Source: Nitrospira sp. BO4 (lineage in GTDB: Bacteria; Nitrospirota; Nitrospiria; Nitrospirales; Nitrospiraceae). From it: 64,000 nt of DNA. Shown piece by piece: positions 44,554 through 52,948 of this stretch; the stretch's first letter is position 1; each line of letters starts with the position of its first letter. Location of the stretch: positions 62,001 to 126,000 of the forward strand of contig JAMPUU010000015.1 of assembly GCA_030144965.1 (NCBI GenBank), written 5' to 3'. The notes beneath the pieces are model-generated. The model searched no databases. It had not been told where the DNA came from and saw nothing but the letters and a program-made list of their open reading frames with translations. A program made the translations under genes and the position numbers.

Positions 44554-44629
44554 TGGTGCGCCCGACAGGACTTGAACCTGTAACCCCCAGATCCGTAGTC
44601 TGGTGCTCTATCCATTGAGCTACGGGCGC
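44554..44629 (-). tRNA. tRNA-Arg (anticodon ACG)
   Basis: A full cloverleaf is visible. Acceptor stem GCGCCCG pairs with CGGGCGC, with discriminator A and an encoded CCA. The D-arm has AGCTCAATGGATAGAGC. The anticodon stem CCAGA/TCTGG encloses loop CTACGGA, giving anticodon ACG (read as ICG, decoding CGU/CGC/CGA). The T-arm is CAGG-TTCAAGT-CCTG. The total is 76 nt including CCA. Confidence 0.97.
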
Positions 44630-44832
44630 ATGCCTACCCACTGCTGCGGTATGAGTCCTGAGGTACAGGGCCAGCTTGAGGACGATGGTGACGGATGGAT
44701 TCTCGTCTCAGCACTCAGCGCTTCTGTCTCAGCACGTACCAGAGGGAGTGGTTATACAGTTCCGGGAGAGAAGGGGTCAAGTGAGGATCGGTCCAAATCC
44801 GGATCATCGGCAGATGGCAGGTACTGAAACAA

Positions 44833-44867
44833 CTTGGGGGCTCCCTACTGAGTAGGGAGCCCCCAAG
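44833..44867 (-). terminator. Perfect 17-bp hairpin, likely terminator of the Lys/Glu-rich gene
   Basis: The 17-nt arms 44833-44849 and 44851-44867 (core GGGGGCTCCCTACT) are perfectly complementary around a single G. On the minus strand it lies 26 nt after the stop of the 78-aa gene and is followed by TTGTTT, a short U-rich run. The length and perfection would also stabilise the mRNA 3' end. Confidence 0.7.
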
Positions 44868-44893
44868 CATACTAGGAACCAAGAAGCAGGTGC

Positions 44894-45130
44894 TTACTTG
44901 CCGCCCTTCTTGTCCTTTTCCTCACCGTAGGTGTCGGCATGGCCGCCCTTCTTCTCTTCCTTCTTGTCGCCGAAGGTCTCGTCAAGCTTGCCGCCCTTCT
45001 TGTCCTTCTCTTCACCGTAGACCACCACGTGGCCGCTCTTCTTCTCTTCCTTCTTCTCGCCGGCGAACGCAGGCGCGCTGAAGGTGACCGCCACTGCCAC
45101 TGCCATGACTGCCATCAACATGCTCTTCAT
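44894..45130 (-). CDS. Small exported Lys/Glu-rich protein with tandem repeats
   Basis: 78 residues: signal peptide 1-23 (MKSMLMAVMAVAVAV to APAFA), then a highly charged mature part. Two 23-residue copies of the pattern KKEEKK(S/G)GH-x3-YGEEKDKKGGK are separated by LDETFGD. It is probably periplasmic and intrinsically disordered. A GGGGG upstream of the ATG serves as ribosome site, and a perfect hairpin follows the stop. These features suggest a strongly expressed monocistronic gene. The function is unknown; metal or polyanion binding is only a guess from charge. Confidence 0.75.
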   Translation of the reverse strand: MKSMLMAVMAVAVAVTFSAPAFAGEKKEEKKSGHVVVYGEEKDKKGGKLDETFGDKKEEKKGGHADTYGEEKDKKGGK

Positions 45131-45492
45131 TATGAGATACCCCCTGTAAGATAGTTGTAAAAATGTGTGCCATTCGTCGGCACTTGGATAAACACTTCAG
45201 CAAGGGTAGTGCCGTTCCGATCTATTCACAACATGAAACATAGTCTCCTGAGGAATCAGTGGGTTACAAAATTCTTCTCATAAAAGCGCGAATGGATTTC
45301 CCTACAGAATGCTGTAGCAGAATGGCAGTCGCTTGACTAAACCGCCTCATTGAGAGTGTTGAGCTAGGTGATGCCTAGGCCGTGAAGCTGTTCAGATTTG
45401 TCCAAAGTACGGCTTGAGGATGAAATGGAAAATGGAGAGATGGAATGTCGTTGTAATGCGACCAGGCTGTGAGGGGTAAGCAGCGCCCGGTC
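45131..45492. other. Intergenic region, nothing recognised
   Basis: About 360 nt between the Lys/Glu-rich gene and the ThiS-like gene. It should carry the promoter of the former (minus strand). I saw no convincing -35/-10 pair, RNA fold or ORF. Confidence 0.35.
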
Positions 45493-45687
45493 TCATCCGC
45501 CCGAAATCACCGGTCGGATTTCGATCTGATCCTTGTCGGAAAGCATCTCGTCCTCGGTCACCAGTTCATCGCCACGAATGACTAAGTGCGCTTCGACGAC
45601 GAGATTCAAGTCGCGCAGGAGCTCCTTGACTCGTTTGGGACCCTTGATTTCGATCGACCGGGAAGGGTGATTCAGGTGTACCTGCAT
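45493..45687 (-). CDS. ThiS/MoaD-family sulfur-carrier-like protein
   Basis: 64 residues from ATG 45687 (a TTG 36 nt upstream would add an atypical leader). The beta-grasp pattern MQVHLNHPSRSIEI, VKELLRDLNLVVEAHLVIRG, then DKDQIEIRPVISGG ends in the Gly-Gly tail needed for adenylation and thiocarboxylation. It could serve thiamine, molybdopterin or tRNA thiolation; no other thi or moa gene is in the window. It lies 72 nt after the CCA-adding enzyme gene on the same strand, which may point to a tRNA-thiolation role (inference). Confidence 0.75.
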   Translation of the reverse strand: MQVHLNHPSRSIEIKGPKRVKELLRDLNLVVEAHLVIRGDELVTEDEMLSDKDQIEIRPVISGG

Positions 45688-45759
45688 GGGAGGATGATAA
45701 TCGGTACAGAGATCAAGGGGCAAGGGTGAAATTCAAACCATCAGGAAGAACGAGGCGTG

Positions 45760-47142
45760 CTAGCGCGAAGGTGAAAGTTTGATCTTTGCGTAGATGAGGC
45801 CTTCTTCCAACGTGGCGAATGTCCCGTCCAGTTGGGCTTCGTAGCAGTCATCGAGCAGCCGGCCCATGTCGGGACCCGGTTGGACTCCCAATTCCAACAG
45901 GTGTCGGCCCATCACAAGAGGAGTAGGAGTCCGACAGTCGACCTCCAACTGTTTTGCTCTGGTCATCAACCACTCGCCCGCGGGAAACCCGTCAAACGGT
46001 TTTGGCGGACGGCCTGCGTGGTCGGCCCGTGCGACCCGCACCAAACGATCGATACGTTTGACCTGTCTGGCGAGTCGGCGAACCGCGCTGTCCGATGCCT
46101 TCGCATCAAAAAGCGCGCTGGGGCGGAGATGGTAACTTACCAGAGGGAGCACCTCGTCGATCACGTCCTGCCGGTTGGTCAGCCGCTCCAGAAAGCGTCG
46201 CGTCGGAACTTCTCCTTCCGATTCATGTCCGCGTGAGCTTACGCGCCCATACTCCTCAATGGTCGTGTGTGGTTTGCCGAAGTCATGACAGACCACGCCT
46301 AACCCGACGATCAGGTCGTCCTGTTCATCGCCGGTACGCTCTGCAGCGAACCAATCCAAACAGTGCAGAGTGTGAATCCAGACGTCGCCTTCCGGGTGCC
46401 ATGCGGGATCTTGTGGACAGTCCTGAAGCGCCGCGAGCTCCGGATAGAAGCGGAGCCACCCGCAGTGCCGCAAGAAATGCAGGCCTATCGACGGCTTGAC
46501 GCCTTGGAGCAAGAGTTTCTTCCATTCCGCCCAGAGCCGTTCGCTCGGTTGTCCGTCTTGAGACAGAGTTTGGCACAGGGTCACAGTCTCCGGTGCAACG
46601 GTCAATTCAAAGCGTGCGGATAGCTGCATCCCGCGTAGGACTCGCAGTGGATCCTCGACAAACCGGGGTCCCACGTGGCGCAGGATGTGCGCGCCAAGGT
46701 CACTGCGACCGTTGAACGGATCGCGAAGCTCCGTAGTGTCCGGGTCCCAGGCCATGGCATTGATGGTGAAGTCGCGTCGCGCAAGCGCTTCGTCGATCGG
46801 CATGCTGGGATCGGCCTGTCGTGCGAGGCCAGGGCCGGTTGTGCCGTCGACGAGTGGACGGGAGGGAATGGAAATGTCTATCGGCAGACCCTGCAGCTTG
46901 AACACCTCGAAGGCTTTTCCGACGAACTGGACGGAGAAGTGTTCCGCGAGTACCGCGTGGACTTGACCGGGGGGGAGGCCGGTAATTTCGATGTCCAGAT
47001 CGCGGGGACGTCGGCCGAGGACGAGATCGCGTAGACAACCGCCGACCAACCATGTTCTCCCGCCCCCGCGACGGACCGCTTGTTCGATACGGCGAAGAGT
47101 CCCCGCCAGCGCGGGGTCTTCAAGACGAAAACGCGTCGGCAC
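45760..47142 (-). CDS. CCA-adding/poly(A) polymerase-type tRNA nucleotidyltransferase with HD domain
   Basis: 460 residues. Class II nucleotidyltransferase signature: WLVGGCLRDLVLG followed by metal ligands Asp48 and Asp50 (RPRDLDIEI). RRDFTINAMA (121-130) and EDPLRVLRGMQLSARF mark the head/neck. The C-terminal half contains an HD phosphohydrolase motif (HDFGKPHT, His285-Asp286), as in E. coli-type CCA enzymes. It adds or repairs the tRNA 3' CCA end, although A-adding enzymes look similar. The GTG start follows the galT TAG directly, with no gap. Confidence 0.88.
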   Translation of the reverse strand: MPTRFRLEDPALAGTLRRIEQAVRRGGGRTWLVGGCLRDLVLGRRPRDLDIEITGLPPGQVHAVLAEHFSVQFVGKAFEVFKLQGLPIDISIPSRPLVDGTTGPGLARQADPSMPIDEALARRDFTINAMAWDPDTTELRDPFNGRSDLGAHILRHVGPRFVEDPLRVLRGMQLSARFELTVAPETVTLCQTLSQDGQPSERLWAEWKKLLLQGVKPSIGLHFLRHCGWLRFYPELAALQDCPQDPAWHPEGDVWIHTLHCLDWFAAERTGDEQDDLIVGLGVVCHDFGKPHTTIEEYGRVSSRGHESEGEVPTRRFLERLTNRQDVIDEVLPLVSYHLRPSALFDAKASDSAVRRLARQVKRIDRLVRVARADHAGRPPKPFDGFPAGEWLMTRAKQLEVDCRTPTPLVMGRHLLELGVQPGPDMGRLLDDCYEAQLDGTFATLEEGLIYAKIKLSPSR

Positions 47143-48147
47143 CTAAATCCCTGCTTCGCGGAGAAACTTTGCGGCTTCTTCCGGCGACACCGGATTGATG
47201 TAAAAGCCCGTGCCCCATTCGAAGCCGGCAACCTGCGTCAGCTTGGGGATGATCTCCAGATGCCAGTGGTAGTACTCGCCGGTCTTTTCATGGAGTGGGG
47301 AGCTATGAAGGATGAAGTTATAGGAGGGACGTGCCAGGACCTTGTCCATGCGCCGGAGCGATTCCGACAGGATGGGGGCAAGAAATTCGAACTGCGACTT
47401 TTGGCTCTCCTCAAAATAGGCGGCATGGCGTTTGGGAAGAATCCACATTTCGAACGGGAAGCGTGGCGCGAACGGGGTCATGCAGATGAACTCAGGATTC
47501 TCGGCAACAATACGATCTCCATCGGAGAGGTCTTGCCGGAGGATGTCGCAGTAGATGCAGCGCTCCTTCTGCTGGTAGTGGGTGCGACATCCATCGAGCT
47601 CTTCCTGTACGTTGGTCGGGACGATCGGCAAGGCGATCAGCTGGGAATGGCTATGTTCCAGGGTGGCGCCGGCGGAGGCGCCGTGGTTCTTGAAAATAAG
47701 AATGTAGCGGAAGCGCAGGTCCTTTCTGAGGTCGAGGATCCGGTCGCGATAAGCCCACAGCATGTCCTCGATCTTCTTGGCCGGAAGATCGGCGAGGCCT
47801 TCGACGTGGTTGGGCGTTTCAATGATGACTTCATGGGCGCCGACCCCGTTCATGCGGTCATACAAGCCGACACCTTCCCGCCCCATGTCCCCTTCGACCT
47901 GCAGCGCGGGAAATTTGTTCGGGACGACGCGCACCGTCCAGTTCGGAGAGTTGGGAGCGGCCGGTTGCGGCCGATAGGCCATGATTTCCTTCGGCGTGAG
48001 CCGCTCCTGTCCGGGGCAAAAGGGACAGAGGGCCATGGAAATCGGTCGGGCCGGCTGGAGCTTGATAAAGTCGTGCGGGCGGCCGTTCCGTTCGGTGGAA
48101 ATGATCACCCAGCGACCGACAATGGGATCACGTCTCAGATCTGGCAT
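47143..48147 (-). CDS. galT: Galactose-1-phosphate uridylyltransferase (GalT-type)
   Basis: 334 residues. It begins MPDLRRDPIVGRWVIIST, with zinc ligands CPFC (41-44). The active-site HSHSQ is at 165-169 (EHSHSQLIALP), where the second His forms the UMP adduct. Exchanges UMP between UDP-glucose and a hexose 1-phosphate. No other Leloir gene is in the window; placement after a GH57 hydrolase suggests a role in glucan or hexose-phosphate metabolism. It is contiguous with the CCA-enzyme gene. Confidence 0.92.
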   Translation of the reverse strand: MPDLRRDPIVGRWVIISTERNGRPHDFIKLQPARPISMALCPFCPGQERLTPKEIMAYRPQPAAPNSPNWTVRVVPNKFPALQVEGDMGREGVGLYDRMNGVGAHEVIIETPNHVEGLADLPAKKIEDMLWAYRDRILDLRKDLRFRYILIFKNHGASAGATLEHSHSQLIALPIVPTNVQEELDGCRTHYQQKERCIYCDILRQDLSDGDRIVAENPEFICMTPFAPRFPFEMWILPKRHAAYFEESQKSQFEFLAPILSESLRRMDKVLARPSYNFILHSSPLHEKTGEYYHWHLEIIPKLTQVAGFEWGTGFYINPVSPEEAAKFLREAGI

Positions 48148-48202
48148 GATGGCTCCATAAGATTCACAGAGTCCGAGTGGTCAGTGTCGAGCACGATTCC
48201 GC

Positions 48203-50398
48203 TTAGACTCTCCACAGTTCCGCTTCAAATTCTGGACCCGGCACCGTGAGGGCGGCGGGGCGGAGGCCAGGATAGCGGGCCACTTCGAGCCCATGCTCCC
48301 GGACGACAATCGACATCTGAACCGTATGCCCTTGCTCCAGATGAAGCTCTTTCCAGGGGACGGCCAGCTCGAGAATCGAGCGGGAGGCGATCGATCGATA
48401 GGAACCGATTTCCTCCCAGGTTTCCGGCCTGGTCTGGTGAGACAGAAGAAATTCCCCTGGCGAAGCGAGAGAAAAGGTAACCCGAAACGTCGATTGAGGT
48501 CCCTGCAACGTGATGTCGACTTCCAGACCTTGCTTCTTGGTGCTGGTCTCGTCCGGATCGAATCGCACCACAAATTGGTCTAAGTTCCACCCGAAGTGAA
48601 TTGCGGTGAACAGTCCGTCGGCTTTCCACATGGCTCCAAGCGGAGGCTGGGTGTTGATGCGGCCCGCTCCACGCCACTCAAAAAAGTCGGTCACCATGCC
48701 ATCAATCGTAGGGTTAAGCAGCGCGACCGGATGTTGGACCACATCGGATTCGGAGACCGCCGAGAGGTTACAGATTGGCTGGTTCAATTGAGCGGGAGGC
48801 GGCAGACCCATGTGCGTCCAGACATTGCGGAGATGAGTTCGAAAGAGCCGGTCGAACTCCGGTTTGAAATCGGTATCGAAATCGTCCCCGTACCACCAAA
48901 ACCAGTCGCTGCCTTCCGCGGCGTACAGCTCTCGCCACGCCGCCTGGGCGCGATCAGGGGAAAGATTCGGAGCAAGTTCCATCAACCGTGTGCGGGTGTG
49001 ACCGAGAAGATCCCACCCGCGATTGTCTTCGTGGTGCCCGATCCAGATCTTATAGTCTGAGTTGATCCAAGAGCCGGAATGGAGGCCGGATAAATGCTGG
49101 CTGGGCGGAACGGCCGCGATTGCGTCGGAAATAGTCGAGGCCTGGAGGGCGATCTGCCCGGGCTTCTCCAAAGGCTGGCTGGTCAAGCTTTCGTACAGAA
49201 GCGAAAGAAATCGCTCACCGCCGTCGTGATAATGTTCCCACGGGTTTTCGCCGTCCAAAATAATGGCGATGACGATCCGATCCTGCGGCGCATCATGGAT
49301 GATGCCCCGGAGCCGCCGCGTGACATCCTCAGCAGCGGACTCGGGTGTCGTCTTATGGTAGACGAATCCGAACGCGTCGGAGATCTCCCGGTCGCGGAAG
49401 AGGATGGTCAAGGATTGTTCGGCTTCGCCGATATGGTACGGTTGGTAGAGGGCTGACTGTCGGTGCCACGGCCGACCACCCATCGCTAGGGTGCGAGCGA
49501 GGATGCCTTCATCGGTCGCCAGCCAGCGCAGGCCGGCTTGATGAACAAGGGGAAGCATTTCTGGACAGACCGATCCCTCGGAAGGCCATAGGCCGACCGG
49601 GGGGCGGCCGAAGGTCTGTTGGTGGAAACCGACGGCCTCCCGAAGTTGGACCGACGCGTCTTCAGGCGCACGGAAGCGCGCCGGGAGGGGAAGGTCCGGT
49701 CTGGCGCGCCGGTTGATGTCCGTATCGATGACCAGCGGCAGAATAGGATGAAAAAAGGGAGTCGTGGTGAGTTCGATTTGTCCCCGCTCCATGAGCGCTC
49801 GATACCGAGGCACGATTTCTTGCACGGCAGTGCGTTGGAGCGCCAACATTTCCTGTTTCTCGTCCTCTGTGAAGCCGCGATTTTTCTGGCGCAGCGCGGC
49901 CAGTCGGGGATATTGTCGGACAGTGCCGTACCCGAACCAGGCAAGGTTGTGCCATACCTGCAGGTCCAACAGCTCTTGCGTGGAAAATTGACGGGCGACG
50001 CGGCGCAAATCGTCCCCATGGACTTCCAGTCCGCGTTTGACCAGTAATTCATGGTACCGTGGGTAGGGGCGTACCATCGTCGCCCAATTGGCCGAAAAGA
50101 AATGCCGGATCAGAAAAGCTTTTTCCTCAAGGGTCAGGCCGGCCGCCGGTCGTTGCGCGTGTTCAAGAAACAGATCGAGCACCGTACCGGTCGAGATTTC
50201 CTGAAGTTGTAAGAGGAGCGATGGGGTAAAATTGAACGTCGATCTGACGTCCGGAAATTGCTCCAGAAGATAAGCCATATCATAATAGGCTTTGGTCGCA
50301 TGGAGGCGCACCCACGGCATGCTGGCCGATCCCGCCAAAGGGTCGGTGTAGTACGGCTGGTGCATATGCCAGAAGAGGCAGACGTGGACGTGCTTCAT
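48203..50398 (-). CDS. Glycoside hydrolase family 57 protein
   Basis: 731 residues from ATG 50398 (upstream frame to 50455 is less likely). The first GH57 motif HMHQPYY is at residues 11-17. GLWPSEGSVCPE (about 269-280, Glu274) and LDGENPWEHY (Asp382) provide the likely nucleophile and acid/base residues. The N-terminal (beta/alpha)7 barrel is followed by a helical domain and a C-terminal beta-rich region of about 200 residues. Cytoplasmic alpha-amylase or glucan-processing activity is likely, with galT 55 nt downstream; the substrate is not certain. Confidence 0.9.
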   Translation of the reverse strand: MKHVHVCLFWHMHQPYYTDPLAGSASMPWVRLHATKAYYDMAYLLEQFPDVRSTFNFTPSLLLQLQEISTGTVLDLFLEHAQRPAAGLTLEEKAFLIRHFFSANWATMVRPYPRYHELLVKRGLEVHGDDLRRVARQFSTQELLDLQVWHNLAWFGYGTVRQYPRLAALRQKNRGFTEDEKQEMLALQRTAVQEIVPRYRALMERGQIELTTTPFFHPILPLVIDTDINRRARPDLPLPARFRAPEDASVQLREAVGFHQQTFGRPPVGLWPSEGSVCPEMLPLVHQAGLRWLATDEGILARTLAMGGRPWHRQSALYQPYHIGEAEQSLTILFRDREISDAFGFVYHKTTPESAAEDVTRRLRGIIHDAPQDRIVIAIILDGENPWEHYHDGGERFLSLLYESLTSQPLEKPGQIALQASTISDAIAAVPPSQHLSGLHSGSWINSDYKIWIGHHEDNRGWDLLGHTRTRLMELAPNLSPDRAQAAWRELYAAEGSDWFWWYGDDFDTDFKPEFDRLFRTHLRNVWTHMGLPPPAQLNQPICNLSAVSESDVVQHPVALLNPTIDGMVTDFFEWRGAGRINTQPPLGAMWKADGLFTAIHFGWNLDQFVVRFDPDETSTKKQGLEVDITLQGPQSTFRVTFSLASPGEFLLSHQTRPETWEEIGSYRSIASRSILELAVPWKELHLEQGHTVQMSIVVREHGLEVARYPGLRPAALTVPGPEFEAELWRV

Positions 50399-50500
50399 CG
50401 AGAACGATTTCCCTTCATTTTTTGGCAGTATGTCATAGGGAGTATAGGCCTGCAATCAATGAGCCTGATTTTCCATGAACCGCGATTGAAGGAATAGACG

Positions 50501-50902
50501 ATGATCTTCTTGCGTTACTGGGGACCGGTGTGTGCGTATGCGGCGTTCATTTTTTATATGTCATCTCAGTCTCATCCCGAAGAACATCTGCCTTCCTTCA
50601 TCAAACTGTTCAGTGACAAGGTGATCCATGTCGCGGCCTACGCAGTATTGGGTGCGTTGTGCTATCGGGCTCTTCGTAGCAACCGAAGGGACTGGTGGAG
50701 GCAGCAGGCGATTCCGGCGGCCATCTTGCTCGCCTCGTTGTATGGGATCACCGACGAAATCCATCAATCGTTCGTTCCTTTTCGGGACTCGAGTTGGCTC
50801 GATTGGCTGGCAGATACGATCGGAGGGACGATCGGAGCGATCGCCATGCATTGGGTGTTCAATCTCAAGCCCGTGAACTCCCTTCCGGAAGCCCAATCCT
50901 AG
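50501..50902 (+). CDS. VanZ-family membrane protein
   Basis: A 133-residue protein with about four TM segments. MSSQSHPEE, then DKVIHVAAYAVLGALCYRAL and ITDEIHQSFVPFRDSSWLDW and its DTIGG end are the VanZ-like family pattern. The AAGGA ribosome site is 7 nt upstream. Its role is unknown beyond the family's link to glycopeptide tolerance and envelope lipids. It is followed by the AmgK-MurU pair, giving three envelope-related genes in a row. Confidence 0.88.
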   Translation: MIFLRYWGPVCAYAAFIFYMSSQSHPEEHLPSFIKLFSDKVIHVAAYAVLGALCYRALRSNRRDWWRQQAIPAAILLASLYGITDEIHQSFVPFRDSSWLDWLADTIGGTIGAIAMHWVFNLKPVNSLPEAQS

Positions 50903-50944
50903 CCAACATAACGTCGGCTCGCATTGATCGAATCCGACGTCTTC

Positions 50945-50973
50945 GTGACAAGTCACAGGACGCTCGCTATAAT
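50945..50973 (+). promoter_or_regulatory. Sigma70-type promoter of the amgK-murU operon
   Basis: -35 GTGACA (50945-50950, five of six consensus bases), a 17-nt spacer, and -10 TATAAT (50968-50973, perfect). The predicted +1 is near 50980, only about 3 nt before the ATG at 50983, so the mRNA would be almost leaderless. No Shine-Dalgarno is seen between. Confidence 0.65.
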
Positions 50974-50982
50974 TTGCCGACT

Positions 50983-52086
50983 ATGCCGACAGCCGACACG
51001 ACTCCTTCCAAGGCTCCACTGTCTCCACCGGATCACAGACATATCGCAAAGGGTGTCGAGGCTCACCTCCCTCCGGGTCTCGCCTTGAAGACCGTGACGC
51101 CGTTGGCGGGCGACGCCTCCAACCGGCGCTACTATCGAGCGACCCTTACAGGCGGACCGCCGCATTCCGTCATCGTCATGCAGTTGGCTGAACCGGAAGG
51201 ATTCAAGCAATCTGAAGAGGCAGTGAGCGGCTCGATGCATCTGATCTCGGAGCTGCCGTTCGTCAACATCATGTCGCATTTGGCTAAAATAAATGTCCCC
51301 GTGCCCGCGCTCCACTACTATGATCAATCCGGCGGACTCCTCTATCTGGAAGATTTCGGAGATGTGACCTTAGCGGAGGCCGTCGGCCGCGCGGATGCGC
51401 CAGGCCTGGAGTCCCGCTATAAGCAGGCCATCAATGTACTGGTGCAGATGCAGATCAAGGCGACGACGCCGGCGGATCCCAAGTGTTTGGCGTTTCACCG
51501 GGGTTTCGACGTGCCGTTGCTGATGTGGGAGTTCGAGCACTTTCTTGAGTATGGGGTTGCGGCGCGCAACGGAACACCGTTGCCCGACGCGGATGCGTCG
51601 GCCATTCGCCGCGGGTTCGAGAACATTGCGGAACAATTGGCCGCCCAGCCGCGCGTGTTCACGCATCGCGACTATCACTCACGCAATTTGATGGTGGATG
51701 GACTGCGGCTTGGGGTGATCGACTTCCAGGACGCCTTGATGGGGCCGGCCACCTATGATCTGGCGTCGCTCCTGCGGGATGCTTACATTCAGCTCGACGA
51801 AACCCTTGTCGACGATTTGGTGAACTACTATCTCGATCAACTGGCCGCGCGGCGTTTCGTTTGGACCAATCGCGCCGCATTCCGGCGCCTGTTCGATCTC
51901 ACGAGCATTCAGCGGAATCTGAAGGCTGCCGGTCGGTTCGTCTACATCGATCGGGTCAAAGGGAACCCGAAATTCTTGGCCGATATTCCCCGCGTCTTGA
52001 GCTATGTCAAACGCAATCTTCACAAATATCCGGAGTTGGAGACGCTCCGGAGACACCTCACCCCCTATGTGCCGGAACTGCAATGA
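50983..52086 (+). CDS. amgK: AmgK-like N-acetylmuramate/N-acetylglucosamine anomeric kinase
   Basis: 367 residues of the APH/choline-kinase fold. VTPLAGDASNRRYYRATL is the phosphate-binding loop. Catalytic HRDYHSRN is at 228-235 and metal-binding DFQD at 247-250. Phosphorylates MurNAc/GlcNAc at the anomeric position in peptidoglycan recycling, feeding MurU encoded 46 nt downstream. ATG 50983 is chosen because the promoter lies just before it; the longer open frame (50695) is a shadow of the VanZ gene. The kinase-plus-uridylyltransferase pairing is the strongest evidence for this role. Confidence 0.88.
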   Translation: MPTADTTPSKAPLSPPDHRHIAKGVEAHLPPGLALKTVTPLAGDASNRRYYRATLTGGPPHSVIVMQLAEPEGFKQSEEAVSGSMHLISELPFVNIMSHLAKINVPVPALHYYDQSGGLLYLEDFGDVTLAEAVGRADAPGLESRYKQAINVLVQMQIKATTPADPKCLAFHRGFDVPLLMWEFEHFLEYGVAARNGTPLPDADASAIRRGFENIAEQLAAQPRVFTHRDYHSRNLMVDGLRLGVIDFQDALMGPATYDLASLLRDAYIQLDETLVDDLVNYYLDQLAARRFVWTNRAAFRRLFDLTSIQRNLKAAGRFVYIDRVKGNPKFLADIPRVLSYVKRNLHKYPELETLRRHLTPYVPELQ

Positions 52087-52132
52087 CCAGTGAAGAGTAA
52101 GGCGTGAGGGTGAGGACGCCTCAGAGGGTCTT

Positions 52133-52891
52133 ATGAAGGCCATGATCCTTGCGGCTGGTCTTGGAACCCGCCTCAGGCCGCTGACCAACACCATTCCTAA
52201 ACCGTTGTTGCCCGTCGGCGGCACTCCGCTTATCGTCTGGAACGTCCTGCTGCTGAAAAGACATGGTTTTGATCAGATCGTCGTCAACCTTCATTATTTG
52301 GGTCCGATGATCGAACAGGCCCTAGGCAACGGCTCAAAATACGGGGTTCGGATCGTGTATTCACATGAACCAGTCATACTGGGAACGGGCGGCGGGATCA
52401 AACAAGCCGAGCCTCATTTTTCAGGGGAACCGGTGTTGGTCCTCAACGGGGATACGCTCGTGGAATTGGATCTCGGAGCGCTCCGCGATTTTCACCTCAG
52501 ACGACAAGCGGCGGCGACGTTGGTGCTGCGTGAGGATGCGGACGCTGTCCACTGGGGGTTGGTGGAGGTGGGAGACAAGGATCAGATCCTGCGCATCACG
52601 GGAAAAGGCCGCGTTGGTTCCTTCCCAACAGTGCCACGCATGTTCGCCGGGATTCACATCTTGGATCCCCGGCTCCTCCGGCAGGTTCCCAAGGGGGAGG
52701 CTTCTTCGATTATCGATCCCTATGTTGCTGCCATCGAGCGCGGAGAAACAGTCCTCGGCTATGATCTGCATGGCTACTGGTCGGATGTCGGAACAGTCGG
52801 ACGCTACGCGCAGGCCGAGAAGGATGCCCGAGCAGGACTGATCCGCTTGGAAGACCGCTCTCCTCTCGAACCGCACCTTCCTCGCAGCTGA
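52133..52891 (+). CDS. murU: N-acetylmuramate 1-phosphate uridylyltransferase-like
   Basis: A 252-residue nucleotidyltransferase with the pyrophosphorylase signature LAAGLGTRLRPLT (6-18) and the K-P-L-L-P-V-G motif. Also visible are the NGDTLVELDLGAL metal loop and GYWSDVGTVGRYAQA near the end. It makes UDP-MurNAc from MurNAc-1-phosphate, bypassing fosfomycin-sensitive de novo synthesis in the known recycling route. GAGGG stands 4 nt before the ATG. It is the last gene of the operon. Confidence 0.88.
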   Translation: MKAMILAAGLGTRLRPLTNTIPKPLLPVGGTPLIVWNVLLLKRHGFDQIVVNLHYLGPMIEQALGNGSKYGVRIVYSHEPVILGTGGGIKQAEPHFSGEPVLVLNGDTLVELDLGALRDFHLRRQAAATLVLREDADAVHWGLVEVGDKDQILRITGKGRVGSFPTVPRMFAGIHILDPRLLRQVPKGEASSIIDPYVAAIERGETVLGYDLHGYWSDVGTVGRYAQAEKDARAGLIRLEDRSPLEPHLPRS

Positions 52892-52948
52892 GCTGGGTCT
52901 CGGTCGGGCCATGTCGCTCGGCTGATATCCGATGGCTCGGTGGGTACT

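Noticed and set aside
44603-44827. ORF overlapping tRNA-Arg on the plus strand
   Set aside because: It runs through the tRNA gene and has no coding features.
46675-47034. Large opposite-strand ORFs inside cca, galT, gltB, ppdK, glyS and other genes
   Set aside because: They are mirror frames caused by high-GC codon usage; none has a ribosome site or a recognisable protein.
50695-50982. Longer start for amgK
   Set aside because: It overlaps the VanZ gene in another frame and contains the promoter; the extra residues resemble out-of-frame VanZ sequence.
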